Counted from the first letter of the stretch, positions 27,588 through 35,899 are shown. The stretch: 45,778 bases of DNA from an uncultured Clostridium sp. (GCA_948436025.1 CAOJHH010000008.1:1-45778), one strand, 5' to 3'. Made by a program: numbers and translations. Notes: generated by a model not told the origin, from the sequence alone.

Positions 27588-27986
27588 CTATACTCTTCTT
27601 CTTTTTGGTGGTCTACATCCATTATGTGGAATTGGTGTTACATCTTTAATTGCACTAATTTCTAGACCTGCTGTTTGAAGAGAACGAATTGCTGCTTCAC
27701 GACCAGAACCTGGTCCTTTTACAAATACTTCTACTGTTTTTAATCCGTGTTCCATGGCAGCTTTTGCAGCTGTCTCAGCAGCTTCTCCAGCGGCAAATGG
27801 GGTTGATTTTTTAGAACCTTTAAATCCTAATTCTCCAGCACTTGCCCAAGAAATTACATTTCCTTGTGTATCGGTAACACTAACAATTGTATTGTTAAAA
27901 CTTGAATGAATATGTGCAGCACCTTTTTCAATATTTTTTCTATTTCTTCTAGGTGTTTTCTTTGCTACAGTTTTCTTATTAGCCAT
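27588..27986 (-). CDS. rpsK: 30S ribosomal protein S11
   Basis: 132 residues. Typical S11 landmarks: [39 protein letters not shown], and the C-terminal [17 protein letters not shown]. It lines the mRNA exit region of the 30S platform. 16 nt separate it from rpsM upstream; start ATG 27984-27986 after AGGAGGTATAG. Confidence 0.98.
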   Translation of the reverse strand: MANKKTVAKKTPRRNRKNIEKGAAHIHSSFNNTIVSVTDTQGNVISWASAGELGFKGSKKSTPFAAGEAAETAAKAAMEHGLKTVEVFVKGPGSGREAAIRSLQTAGLEISAIKDVTPIPHNGCRPPKRRRV

Positions 27987-28002
27987 TTGGTTCTATACCT
28001 CC

Positions 28003-28371
28003 TTATTTTTTACTTTTACTTACTAATTTTCTTGGACCTTTTCTTGTACGGGCATTGGTTTTTGTTCTTTGTCCTCTTACAGGTAGTCCTCTTCTATGAC
28101 GAATTCCACGGTAACATCCGATTTCAGTAAGTCTTTTAATATTTAAAGCTACTTCTCTTCTTAAGTCACCTTCTACTTTGTACCCTTCGTCCATAACTTT
28201 TCTAATACTGTTTACTTGTTCGTCTGTTAAATCTTTTACTCTTGTGTCTGGATTTACCTTTGCTTTTTCTAGAATTTTTCTTGAACTTGATACTCCTATA
28301 CCATAAATATAAGTAAGTCCAATTTCCACTCTTTTTTCTCTAGGTAAATCGATTCCTGCTATACGAGCCAT
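28003..28371 (-). CDS. rpsM: 30S ribosomal protein S13
   Basis: I use ATG 28369-28371 ([20 protein letters not shown]), preceded by GGAGGTGC; 122 residues. The helix-two-turn-helix part and the basic C-terminal tail ([15 protein letters not shown]) that contacts P-site tRNA are intact. 204 nt separate it from rpmJ. That spacer includes an AT-rich hairpin-like stretch at 28430-28560 and could hold an internal promoter. Confidence 0.97.
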   Translation of the reverse strand: MARIAGIDLPREKRVEIGLTYIYGIGVSSSRKILEKAKVNPDTRVKDLTDEQVNSIRKVMDEGYKVEGDLRREVALNIKRLTEIGCYRGIRHRRGLPVRGQRTKTNARTRKGPRKLVSKSKK

Positions 28372-28575
28372 AAATTTTAGCACCTCCAAATTTATTTGTT
28401 TTCTTCTTTGTTACTATGTTTGTCTTATATTTTAAATGAAATGTACTTAAAATACTTTTGTATTTTAAGTAGTGTTTTAAAATAGTTCGACAAGAAATGT
28501 ATATAAACACAAAACTATTTTTTTCAGCCGCTCATAAATAGTCTTGTGTTAATATCGAATTGTCCTTCATTTTAA

Positions 28576-28689
28576 TTAACCTTGTCTTTGTTTGTGTTTT
28601 GGATTTTCACAAATCACTCTAATTTTTCCTTTTCTTTTGATGACTTTGCATTTTTCGCAAATTGGTTTTACTGATGGTCTAACCTTCAC
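28576..28689 (-). CDS. rpmJ: 50S ribosomal protein L36, GTG start
   Basis: 37 residues: [20 protein letters not shown], then [17 protein letters not shown]. The zinc ligands CxxC, C and H are present. The start is GTG at 28687-28689, preceded by a strong AGGAGGTGGAT; an overlapping ATG two codons earlier is out of frame and stops at once. Position between infA and rpsM is standard. Confidence 0.96.
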   Translation of the reverse strand: MKVRPSVKPICEKCKVIKRKGKIRVICENPKHKQRQG

Positions 28690-28749
28690 TTCATCCACCT
28701 CCTGTAATTTCAAATCTTTGGGTTAATGTATGCTTAAAATAGAAAAAAT

Positions 28750-28968
28750 CTATTTTGCTCTCCATGTAATCCTTCCTCTTGATAAATCATATGGAGACAA
28801 TTCTACTTTTACTTTGTCTCCTGGTAGGATTTTAATGTAGTTCATTCTCAGTTTACCAGAAATATGGGCTAATATTTGATGTCCATTTTCTAATTCTACT
28901 TTGAAATTAGTATTTGGTAATGTTTCTACAACAGTTCCCTCTACTTCAATTACATCCTCTTTTGCCAA
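28750..28968 (-). CDS. infA: Translation initiation factor IF-1
   Basis: 72 residues, one OB fold: [20 protein letters not shown], then [19 protein letters not shown] and [12 protein letters not shown]. It binds the 30S A site and assists IF-2 and IF-3. Standard position between map and rpmJ; start ATG 28966-28968 after AGGAGTG. Confidence 0.98.
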   Translation of the reverse strand: MAKEDVIEVEGTVVETLPNTNFKVELENGHQILAHISGKLRMNYIKILPGDKVKVELSPYDLSRGRITWRAK

Positions 28969-29039
28969 GGCTTTTCACTCCTTAAACTTGTCATTTTTAA
29001 GTCTTTTTACACAATTAGCTTATATAGTATATAACAATT

Positions 29040-29811
29040 TTAAATGATTGTCAATATTTCTGGCTCTTTTTCTGTAATTAAAATTGTATTTTCATAATGT
29101 GCAGCTAAACTTCCGTCTTCCGTAATAATTGTCCAACCATCGTTTAGCTCTAAAATGCCTGGTTTTCCTTGTATTACCATTGGTTCAATGGCAAGTGTCA
29201 TACCAGCTTCTAATTTAATGCCCTTTCCTGCTTTTCCGTAATTAGGAATGCCTGGGTCTTCATGCATACTTTTTCCAATGCCATGTCCTTGAAATTCTTT
29301 TACTACACTATATCCATTTTTTTCAATGAATGCTCCAATTGCGTGGCATACATCTCCTAAACGGTTTCCAGATTTTGCATATTGTATTCCTTCAAAAAAG
29401 GCTTGTTTTGTTGTTTCTACTAAACGTTTTGCCTCATTTGATACCTGTCCTACTAAATACGTTCTTGCGGCATCTCCATGAAATCCATTTTTTCCTACTA
29501 CCAAGTCGACACTCACAATATCTCCATCTTTTATAATAACTTTACTAGATGGAATGCCATGAATCACTTCATCATTAATAGAAACACAAATAGACCCGAG
29601 GAAAATCAGGTACCCCTTTTTGATAACTTGGGTACCCTTTTTCGGCTGGAATTCCTCCATTTTGTCTTATTACTTTTTCTGCAATTTTATCGAGTTCTAA
29701 GGTTGTCATTCCTGGTTTTATTACTTTTTCGATTTCTTTATGGACTAATGCTGTTACACGGCAGGCTTCTCGCATTTGTTCAATTTCTCTTTTCGATTTA
29801 ATATCAACCAA
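29040..29811 (-). CDS. map: Methionine aminopeptidase; +1 shift at CGGG
   Basis: Removes the initiator methionine from new proteins; usually essential. ATG 29809-29811, MVDIKSKREIEQMREACRVT. At 29596-29598 an in-frame CGG followed by G comes right after DFP. Read straight, it gives RVYLCFY and stops. Skipping C gives DFPGSICVSINDEVIHGIPS and the rest of the enzyme. The five metal ligands of the family are then in one chain: Asp and Asp of VDLVVGKNGFHGDAA, His of GHGIGKSMHE, and two Glu near EPMV and the C-terminal TEDGS region. 772 nt equals 257 codons plus one base, giving 256 residues. This is the only CGGG among the eight sites. It lies 5 nt after adk, in the normal spc order. Confidence 0.93.
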
Positions 29812-29816
29812 TTTTC

Positions 29817-30482
29817 CTACCCCTTTATTTCCTTTACAATATCATTTGCAACATCATCACCTAAACGATTAATGCGTGTACTTACTTCTTCGGTTCTTAA
29901 TACTCCTTTTTTCTCGTAATATTCTACAAGTGGACTGGTTTGTTCATCATAAATAGCAAGTCTTCTACGGATTGCTTCTTCACTAGTATCATCTTCTCTT
30001 TGTACTAATTCTGCACCACATTTATCGCAAATTCCTTCTACTTTTGGTGGATGCATAACAAGATTGTATGTTGCTTTACAAGCTTGGTTTGAGCACACAC
30101 GTCTTGTTAAAATACGTTCAATAATTTCATCTCTTGGTGTAGTTAAATTAATAACCATATCAATTTTGTTTCCTTTTTTAGCTAACATTTCATCTAACTT
30201 TTCAGCTTGTGCAATGGTTCTTGGAAAACCATCTAAAATAACACCACTTTTAGCATCATCCTCTTCTAAACGGTTTGCAACCATTGGAACCGTAATATCA
30301 TCTGGAACCAATTGTCCATTTTTTATATACTTATTTGCTTCTATACCAAGTTCTGTTTCTTCCTTAATATGTTTCCTGAAAATATCCCCTGTTGATACTT
30401 GAGGAATTCCTAACTTCTCACTTAAAATTCCAGCAACGGTTCCTTTTCCAGTACCTTGAGCACCTAACATAATCATATTCAT
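29817..30482 (-). CDS. adk: Adenylate kinase
   Basis: I start at ATG 30480-30482 (MNMIMLGAQGTGKGTVAGIL), with AAGGAGATTG in front; 221 residues. The P loop, the VILDGFPRTIAQAEKL motif and a zinc-type LID with CSNQACKATYN and CDKCGAEL (four Cys) are visible; the latter is typical for Gram-positives. It interconverts ATP, ADP and AMP. Normally it follows secY directly; here about 1.4 kb of other DNA intervenes and adk has its own promoter. Confidence 0.97.
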   Translation of the reverse strand: MNMIMLGAQGTGKGTVAGILSEKLGIPQVSTGDIFRKHIKEETELGIEANKYIKNGQLVPDDITVPMVANRLEEDDAKSGVILDGFPRTIAQAEKLDEMLAKKGNKIDMVINLTTPRDEIIERILTRRVCSNQACKATYNLVMHPPKVEGICDKCGAELVQREDDTSEEAIRRRLAIYDEQTSPLVEYYEKKGVLRTEEVSTRINRLGDDVANDIVKEIKG

Positions 30483-30534
30483 AATTTTCAATCTCCTTAT
30501 TCTTAATTTGACTTTTTTCATAAAAGCCATATAT

Positions 30535-30563
30535 ACTATACCGCTTTTTCCAAAATTTTTCAA
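30535..30563 (-). promoter_or_regulatory. Promoter in front of adk
   Basis: Minus-strand -35 TTGAAA (30558-30563), 17-nt spacer, -10 TATAGT (30535-30540). It would drive adk-map-infA and onwards, after the insertion zone split the cluster. Confidence 0.75.
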
Positions 30564-30595
30564 CTATTTTTGAGGAAGATTTTGTAATTTTTATG

Positions 30596-30742
30596 CTATT
30601 CTTCCTCTATCAATTCATGTTTTGAACCTCTACCTTTTTCTAAATCAGCAACTGCTTTTTCTAATCTTTTTATATTAGCAGGACTGTAAAAAGGTTCTGC
30701 TATATCTTTTGTATTATTCATCATATTTCTTTGTTTACTCAT
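30596..30742 (-). CDS. Orphan antitoxin-like peptide (48 aa)
   Basis: ATG 30740-30742 after AAAGGATATAG. The product has a polar start (MSKQRNMMNNTKDIA) and then PFYSPANIKRLEKAVADLEK and KHELIEEE. This is the C-terminal toxin-neutralising segment seen in RelB/Phd-like antitoxins (NPFYSxxNxxxL ... HELIE). The N-terminal DNA-binding half is missing. No toxin gene follows; adk comes next. It is probably a remnant or a solitary antitoxin. Confidence 0.6.
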   Translation of the reverse strand: MSKQRNMMNNTKDIAEPFYSPANIKRLEKAVADLEKGRGSKHELIEEE

Positions 30743-30847
30743 ATTTCCTATATCCTTTCTAATAATATATATTCATTTCTAATTAAGTAATCCTCTAATA
30801 TTATACCATATCATTATTAATTTTCAAGCGAGTACAAATAGAAGTCA

Positions 30848-31439
30848 GGGTGATTTCACAAAATATGACAAAAATGTAATATTTACAATTTAAGAAATAA
30901 GTGTTAAACAAATTTTATTGCAAAAGTCTCACAAAGGCTTGCAAGAAAGCCCCTTTAACAAGGGGGCTGTCCACGAAGTGGACTGGGGGTTCTTACACTT
31001 GTTTTCTATTTTATATGTATTCAATATATCTGTTCGTATTCTATCATATTCTTTTCCTTCTTCTGTATATTGTTGGCTTCCATCTATTTCTATTCCGATT
31101 TTCTTTTCAGGACAATAAAAGTCTAATATGTAATTATCTATTGGCTTTTGTCTTATAAATCTTATGGGATATTTTGAAAGGTATTGATACCAAAGTTTAT
31201 TTTCTTCTGGGGTCGATTGATTTCTTAATTTTCTGGATTTTCCGAATTGAATTTTTATTATATGGTATATATATTGAGTTCTCCTTTCTTAAGAACCCCC
31301 AGTCCACTTCGTGGACAGCCCCCTTGTTAAAGGGGCTTTCTTGCAAGCCTTTGTGAGACTTTTGCAATAAAATTTGTTTAACACATATTTCTTAAATTGT
31401 AAATATTACATTTTTGTTATATTTCGTGAAATCACCTTG
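30848..31439. mobile_element. 592-bp element: ~147-bp terminal inverted repeats around a DUF559 gene
   Basis: The left arm (30848-30994) and right arm (31291-31439) are nearly identical in inverted orientation, with only a handful of differences, mostly near the outer ends. Each arm contains small palindromes (CCCCTTTAACAAGGGGG and GTCCACGAAGTGGAC). The element is flanked by an 11-bp direct repeat, AATAGAAGTCA, at 30837-30847 and 31440-31450, which looks like a target duplication. The cargo is a nuclease-like gene whose 3' end runs into the left arm. Similar palindromic blocks next to DUF559 genes are frequent in gut Firmicutes, from general knowledge. No transposase is present. Confidence 0.8.
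30929..31268 (-). CDS. DUF559 (Vsr-like endonuclease fold) protein, truncated; +1 shift at CGGA
   Basis: The core of the DUF559 family is clear: STPEENKLWYQYLSKYPIRF, RQKPIDNYILDFYCP, KKIGIEIDGSQQY, EYDRIRTDILNTYKIE. The IVDF-like DFYCP and EIDG positions match the PD-(D/E)XK active site. At 31242-31244 an in-frame CGG followed by A interrupts the start; skipping C joins IPYNKNSI to GKSRKLRNQSTPEEN, the normal N-terminus. The first codon (31266-31268) is ATA where relatives have ATG, about 12 nt after AAAGGAG, so initiation is doubtful. The C-terminus (KCKNPQSTSWTAPLLKGLSC) is encoded by the inverted-repeat arm and replaces the normal ending. Corrected length about 112 residues. It may be a decayed gene. 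Confidence 0.7.
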
Positions 31440-31549
31440 AATAGAAGTCACTTTATTAGACTTTATTTTCAGTTGTACCATATTTTCATACAACTGCTTC
31501 GTTGTTATCAAGAAAAATATCTATTAAAAATACTTTCTTTTATCAGTCA

Positions 31550-31578
31550 TTGCTTATTTTATATGAATATGTTATAAT
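31550..31578 (+). promoter_or_regulatory. Promoter of the small Cys/Arg-rich ORF
   Basis: -35 TTGCTT (31550-31555), 17-nt spacer, -10 TATAAT (31573-31578). Confidence 0.7.
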
Positions 31579-31625
31579 TTTACTGTTACATGTATACACA
31601 GCAAAATTTGTAAAGGAGTATTCTT

Positions 31626-31802
31626 ATGCAAAATCTAAGTAAAAAAGGTAACAATGTGGAACGGTGGGAACAGAAACAATTAAAACGTGCTCATGCGTGT
31701 TATGCGCGTCGATATCCTTCTAAGTGTTCGAATCCGTCACTCTGTCCTCATCGTCATTTCTGTGGTTTCTTTTATAAGCTTCGACGGCGTCGGACTATAT
31801 AA
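31626..31802 (+). CDS. Small Cys/Arg-rich protein with three in-frame CGG codons
   Basis: 58 residues, ATG 31626 with AAAGGAG 7 nt upstream and a promoter and terminator of its own. After a polar start (MQNLSKKGNNVERWEQKQLK) comes a block with four cysteines, CYARRYPSKCSNPSLCPHRH and FCG, which looks like a zinc or iron-sulfur knuckle, and a basic end (KLRRRRTI). Codon use is unlike the neighbourhood: GCG, TCG, CCG, CGT, CGA and CGG are all used. CGG occurs as codon 13 (followed by T), 54 (followed by C) and 56 (followed by A). It is therefore one of only two ORFs where CGG would be read as a triplet. A shift at the last CGGA would extend the end by about ten residues (GLYKRYHVPK). No family is recognised. 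Confidence 0.55.
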   Translation: MQNLSKKGNNVERWEQKQLKRAHACYARRYPSKCSNPSLCPHRHFCGFFYKLRRRRTI

Positions 31803-31822
31803 ACGATACCATGTACCAAAAT

Positions 31823-31854
31823 AAAAAAGCCTTTGCTTTGGCATTGGCTTTTTT
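31823..31854. terminator. Shared terminator between the small ORF and secY
   Basis: AAAAAAGCC and GGCTTTTTT pair around a GC-richer loop; runs of A and T on both sides let it act in both directions. Confidence 0.75.
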
Positions 31855-31875
31855 ATTGTTTATTTTACAAATCAT

Positions 31876-33195
31876 TTAATTTAAAAATCCTTTATAATGT
31901 CTCATCATCAACAATGATTCTAGTTGTTGTACAGTTTCTAGTGCTACACCTACTACGATTAGGATGGATGTTCCTCCAAATGCGATGTTTAATCCTGTGA
32001 AACGGATTAGCATTGGTAATATTGCTATTAAGCTTAGGAAAAATCCTCCAAACCATGTTATTTTGGAAATAACGCTAGTTAAATATTCGGTAGTTGGTCT
32101 TCCTGCACGAATTCCTGGGATAAATCCACCATTTTTCTTAATATTGTTTGCTACTTCCGCTGGATTGAAAGTGGCATAGGTATAGAAAAAGGTAAATCCT
32201 ACTATTAATAGTAAATATACAAGTGCATTTGCTATGGTATATCCTACTGGCACATTCGAGGTTGATGTGGCAATAGAGAATTTATATACTCCTGCCCAAA
32301 ATCCCGTTTGTGTCGCAATGTCTTTTATAAACATTTGTAAAATCATTGCTGGAAATGTCATAAAACTACTTGCAAAAATAACTGGCATAACACCTGCCAT
32401 AGCAAGTTTTAATGGAATATGGGTGTTTTGTGCCCCTACCATTTTTCTTCCTACTACTTTTTTAGCATATTGTACTGGTATCCTTCTTTCTGCTGTTTGT
32501 ACAAATACAACACCAGCTACTAAAATAATCGCTCCTATAATAATACCTAGTGATACTAATAATCCGGTAGTACTAAAAGTACCTGTTCCCAATATTAATC
32601 CCCATATGGTTGTTACAGCACTTGGCAAACCAGAAACAATACCAATAAAGATAATAATCGAAATTCCATTTCCAATTCCCTTGTTGGTAATTTGTTCTCC
32701 AAGCCACATTAAAAGTGCTGTACCTGCTACAAGTGAAAGAACAACAATAAATCCTGTTAAAAATCCTGGGTTAATGAATATTCCAGAAGATTGATATGAA
32801 AGATATATTCCTAATCCTTCTACAATCGCAAGAACGATTGTTAAGTATTTGGTATATCGGTTCATTTTTTGTCTTCCTTCTTCTCCACCTTCTTTTGCTA
32901 AACGTTCTAATGCTGGTATTACCATTGCCAATAATTGAATAACAATAGAAGCCGTAATGTATGGGCTAATGGTCATCGCAAAAATAGAAAATCTTGAAAA
33001 TGCTCCTCCGGAAATAATATTAATTAATCCACCAATTCCTTCGGTTGACCCCATTGCTTCGCTTAGTGCAAAGGTATCAACACCTGGAACGGTAATAAAA
33101 CATCCTAGTCTAAAAACAATAATTAATACTAATGTATATAATAAACGTTTTCTAACTTCTTCTGTTTTTAAGGCATTCTTGATTGTTTTAAACAA
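31876..33195 (-). CDS. secY: Protein translocase channel subunit SecY
   Basis: 439 residues with ten membrane segments. Landmarks: VFRLGCFITVPGVD near the N-terminus, GINIISGGAFSRFSIFAM-like plug region (about 55-75), the cytoplasmic loop with QTAERRIPVQYAKK (about 235), and the C-terminal GGTSILIVVGVALETVQQLE. It begins directly after the rplO stop. It is the last gene of the secY-rpsJ block here; a terminator follows. No in-frame CGG. Confidence 0.98.
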   Translation of the reverse strand: MFKTIKNALKTEEVRKRLLYTLVLIIVFRLGCFITVPGVDTFALSEAMGSTEGIGGLINIISGGAFSRFSIFAMTISPYITASIVIQLLAMVIPALERLAKEGGEEGRQKMNRYTKYLTIVLAIVEGLGIYLSYQSSGIFINPGFLTGFIVVLSLVAGTALLMWLGEQITNKGIGNGISIIIFIGIVSGLPSAVTTIWGLILGTGTFSTTGLLVSLGIIIGAIILVAGVVFVQTAERRIPVQYAKKVVGRKMVGAQNTHIPLKLAMAGVMPVIFASSFMTFPAMILQMFIKDIATQTGFWAGVYKFSIATSTSNVPVGYTIANALVYLLLIVGFTFFYTYATFNPAEVANNIKKNGGFIPGIRAGRPTTEYLTSVISKITWFGGFFLSLIAILPMLIRFTGLNIAFGGTSILIVVGVALETVQQLESLLMMRHYKGFLN

Positions 33196-33630
33196 TTAAA
33201 TCACCTCTGTCTTTCCACCAACAGCTTCAATTTTTTCTTTTGCTGCTTTTGTAAATCTCTTTGCTTTTACTGTTAATTTTTTCTCTAAATTACCAGTAGC
33301 AAGAACAACAATACCATCATTTGCTTTTGAAATAATTCCTTCTTCTATTAGGCTTTCAGCAGTTACTTCTTCTGCCTCCGACTTATTAAGCATTGTTAAG
33401 GTTACTTCTACATAGTTTTTTGCAAAAATATTGGTAAATCCTCTTTTTGGTAATCTTCTATATAATGGTGTTTGACCACCTTCAAAACCTCTTCTTACTC
33501 CTCCACCACTTCTTGCTTTTTGTCCTTTATGTCCTTTTCCAGAAGTTTTTCCAAGTCCGGAACCAATTCCACGACCTACTCTTTTTCTCGTCACTTTTCC
33601 TTGTGCTGGGCTTAAATCGTCTAATCTCAT
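33196..33630 (-). CDS. rplO: 50S ribosomal protein L15
   Basis: 144 residues. N-terminal [20 protein letters not shown] and [17 protein letters not shown] are the usual glycine/basic extension that enters 23S rRNA; the C-terminal half is compact. It follows rpsE by 19 nt. No rpmD (L30) gene lies between them, unlike in many bacteria. Confidence 0.97.
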   Translation of the reverse strand: MRLDDLSPAQGKVTRKRVGRGIGSGLGKTSGKGHKGQKARSGGGVRRGFEGGQTPLYRRLPKRGFTNIFAKNYVEVTLTMLNKSEAEEVTAESLIEEGIISKANDGIVVLATGNLEKKLTVKAKRFTKAAKEKIEAVGGKTEVI

Positions 33631-33649
33631 TTTGTTTTACACCTCCCTC

Positions 33650-34138
33650 TTACATAATATCTTCTACTTTTTTTCCTCTTTTTTTGGCAACTTGTTCGAT
33701 TGTGCTCATGCTAGCTAATCCATTAAGCGTTGCATATACAACGTTTCTTGGATTGTTTGTTCCTAATACTTTTGTTCTAATGTCTTTATACCCTGCAAGT
33801 TCTAAAACTGGTCTTACACTTCCTCCAGCAATAACTCCAGTACCTTCTGCGGCAGGTTTTAACATAACATTAGCACTACCAAATTTTCCAATATATTCAT
33901 GAGGAATGGTTGTTCCTACAACTGGAACGGTAATTAAGCTTTTCTTTGCATCTTCAATGGCTTTTTTAATGGCATCTGGAACTTCTGCTGCTTTACCATT
34001 TCCTACACCAACGTGTCCGTTTCCATCTCCAACAACCACAACTGCACTAAAACGAAATGTTCTACCACCTTTTACAACTTTTGCAACCCTGTTGATTGCA
34101 ACAACCTTCTCTTTTAATTCTACTTGTGTTTCTTCCAT
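33650..34138 (-). CDS. rpsE: 30S ribosomal protein S5
   Basis: 162 residues: [20 protein letters not shown], then [20 protein letters not shown] and [12 protein letters not shown]5 helps in decoding accuracy and mRNA unwinding. Standard place after rplR. ATG 34136-34138 after a purine-rich AAAAAGGAGGG. Confidence 0.98.
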   Translation of the reverse strand: MEETQVELKEKVVAINRVAKVVKGGRTFRFSAVVVVGDGNGHVGVGNGKAAEVPDAIKKAIEDAKKSLITVPVVGTTIPHEYIGKFGSANVMLKPAAEGTGVIAGGSVRPVLELAGYKDIRTKVLGTNNPRNVVYATLNGLASMSTIEQVAKKRGKKVEDIM

Positions 34139-34168
34139 GTGTTTACGTTTTCCCTCCTTTTTAATTAA

Positions 34169-34528
34169 TTAGAACTTAAGTCCTGCTTCTCTTGCTGCTT
34201 CAGCTAATTCTTTTACGACACCATGATAGATATATCCGCCTCTATCATATACAACATTTTCTATTTTCTTTTCTAAAGCACGTTTTGCAATTAAGCTTCC
34301 AACTTCTTTAGCAGCTACTTTGTTTGCATGTTTTTCTTTTACTTCTTTATCTAATGTAGAAGCACTTACTAATGTAACTTTCGCATCATCGTCTACAATT
34401 TGTGCGTAAATGTTTGTATTACTTCTATACACACATAGTCTTGGACAATCTGCTGTTCCGCTTATTTTTCTACGTACACGAATATGTCTTCTAGTTCTTT
34501 CTTGTTTTCTGTCTGTCTTTTTTACCAT
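34169..34528 (-). CDS. rplR: 50S ribosomal protein L18
   Basis: 119 residues. [20 protein letters not shown] and [18 protein letters not shown] at the start and [20 protein letters not shown] at the end are typical. It carries 5S rRNA with L5. Confidence 0.98.
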   Translation of the reverse strand: MVKKTDRKQERTRRHIRVRRKISGTADCPRLCVYRSNTNIYAQIVDDDAKVTLVSASTLDKEVKEKHANKVAAKEVGSLIAKRALEKKIENVVYDRGGYIYHGVVKELAEAAREAGLKF

Positions 34529-34573
34529 GCTAGCCTCCTCCTTCTTCTAAACTCTATTTTATAACCTTAATTT

Positions 34574-35113
34574 CTATTTCTTACCTGCTTTACCTTCTTT
34601 ACGACGGATAACTTCTTCAGCATATTTGATACCTTTTCCACGATATACCTCAGGTGGTCTTTTGGTTCTAATAACTGCTGCTGTTTGACCAACTAATTCT
34701 TTATCAATTCCTTTTACAATAATGGTATTTGGGTTTGGTACATCAAATGTAATTCCTGCTGGTGCTTCCATTTCTACTGGATGAGAATATCCTAAATTCA
34801 TTACTAATTTGGTTCCTTGTTTCTGTGCTCTATAACCAACACCATTAATTTGTAACTCTCTTTGATATTCTTCTTTTACACCATGAATCATGTTATTAAT
34901 TAATGTTCTGGTAAGACCATGTAAGCTTCTATTTTCTGGCTCATCATCTGGTCTTACTACCGTAATTACACCATTATCCATACTTACTTTCATGTTATTA
35001 TGTATTTCTCTTTCCAACGTTCCTTTTGGTCCCTTTACAGAAATATTTTGACCATTAATTTTAACTTCTACGTCAGCTGGAACGGTAATTGGACTGTTTC
35101 CTATTCTTGACAT
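34574..35113 (-). CDS. rplF: 50S ribosomal protein L6
   Basis: 179 residues with the two repeated L6 folds: MSRIGNSPITVPADVEVKI ... VKGPKGTLEREIH and GVGYRAQKQGTKLVMNLGYS, ending with RRPPEVY-like KRPPEVYRGKGIKYAEEVI. It sits near the factor-binding site of the 50S. Normal spc order. Confidence 0.98.
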   Translation of the reverse strand: MSRIGNSPITVPADVEVKINGQNISVKGPKGTLEREIHNNMKVSMDNGVITVVRPDDEPENRSLHGLTRTLINNMIHGVKEEYQRELQINGVGYRAQKQGTKLVMNLGYSHPVEMEAPAGITFDVPNPNTIIVKGIDKELVGQTAAVIRTKRPPEVYRGKGIKYAEEVIRRKEGKAGKK

Positions 35114-35210
35114 TTTTCATTTCACCTCTTTAACTTGAAATTTAATATTTTATGTTAAAAATTAGATTTTTTAAACTTCTATTTCTAACCTCTAACTTTT
35201 ATTTTCTAGC

Positions 35211-35609
35211 CTACCATACATAAGCTAATACTTCTCCACCGATACCTTGTTCTCTTGCTTTTTTATCTGTCATAATTCCTTTTGAAGTGGAAATTAAAGC
35301 AATTCCTAAACCGTTTAATACACGTGGTAGTTCTTCATTTGATGCATATACTCTTAATCCTGGTTTACTGATTCTTTTTAAACCTGCAATGACACGACTA
35401 CCTTTTTCGTCATATTTAATTGTGATACGAATAATTCCTTGATTTTCATTTTCAATTACTTCAAATGCTTTAATATATCCTTCTTCAAATAGAATTTCAG
35501 CAATTGCTTTTTTCATATTAGAAGCTGGTATATCTACTGTCTTGTGTTTTGAAGTATTGGCATTTCTAATTCTTGTTAACATATCTGCAATTGGATCTGT
35601 AATATTCAC
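35211..35609 (-). CDS. rpsH: 30S ribosomal protein S8
   Basis: 132 residues: [20 protein letters not shown] and the C-terminal [20 protein letters not shown]. Binds the central domain of 16S rRNA and in many bacteria represses the spc operon. The 97-nt spacer after it is unusually rich in TTAGA-like repeats. Confidence 0.98.
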   Translation of the reverse strand: MNITDPIADMLTRIRNANTSKHKTVDIPASNMKKAIAEILFEEGYIKAFEVIENENQGIIRITIKYDEKGSRVIAGLKRISKPGLRVYASNEELPRVLNGLGIALISTSKGIMTDKKAREQGIGGEVLAYVW

Positions 35610-35694
35610 TTATTTTACCTCCTTTAATTCATTTTATCTCGTTTTAAATTAAAGTTTATTTTTTAATATCTATCCTCTAATTTCTAACTTCCTT

Positions 35695-35880
35695 TTACCA
35701 ACTTGCTTTTTTTACACCTGGAATTTCGCCTTCATGTGCCAATTTACGGAAACATACACGGCAAATTCCATATTTTCTAATATATGCATGTGGTCTACCA
35801 CAAAGTTTGCATCTGTTATATTCTCTTGTTTTGTATTTTTGTGGTCTTTGTTGTTTTACAATCATCGACTTTTTAGCCAT
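35695..35880 (-). CDS. rpsZ: 30S ribosomal protein S14, zinc type
   Basis: 61 residues with the CxxC-x12-CxxC zinc ribbon ([10 protein letters not shown] ... CRVCFRK). This is the short zinc-requiring form of Gram-positives; zinc-free copies can be induced in zinc limitation but none is seen here. Confidence 0.98.
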   Translation of the reverse strand: MAKKSMIVKQQRPQKYKTREYNRCKLCGRPHAYIRKYGICRVCFRKLAHEGEIPGVKKASW

Positions 35881-35899
35881 ATTTTTATTCTCCCTTCTT

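Noticed and set aside
4572..31268. Reading the broken genes as ordinary pseudogenes
   Set aside because: Each has only the one type of lesion, all motifs are kept on both sides, several are core genes, and random decay would not always insert C before GGR.
30901..31356. Plus-strand ORFs over the inverted-repeat element
   Set aside because: They arise because the inverted arms are open on both strands; the DUF559 signature is on the minus strand.
31700..31760. tRNA-like TTCGAATCC within the small Cys/Arg-rich ORF
   Set aside because: The flanking bases do not pair as a T stem, and no acceptor or anticodon arm can be drawn.
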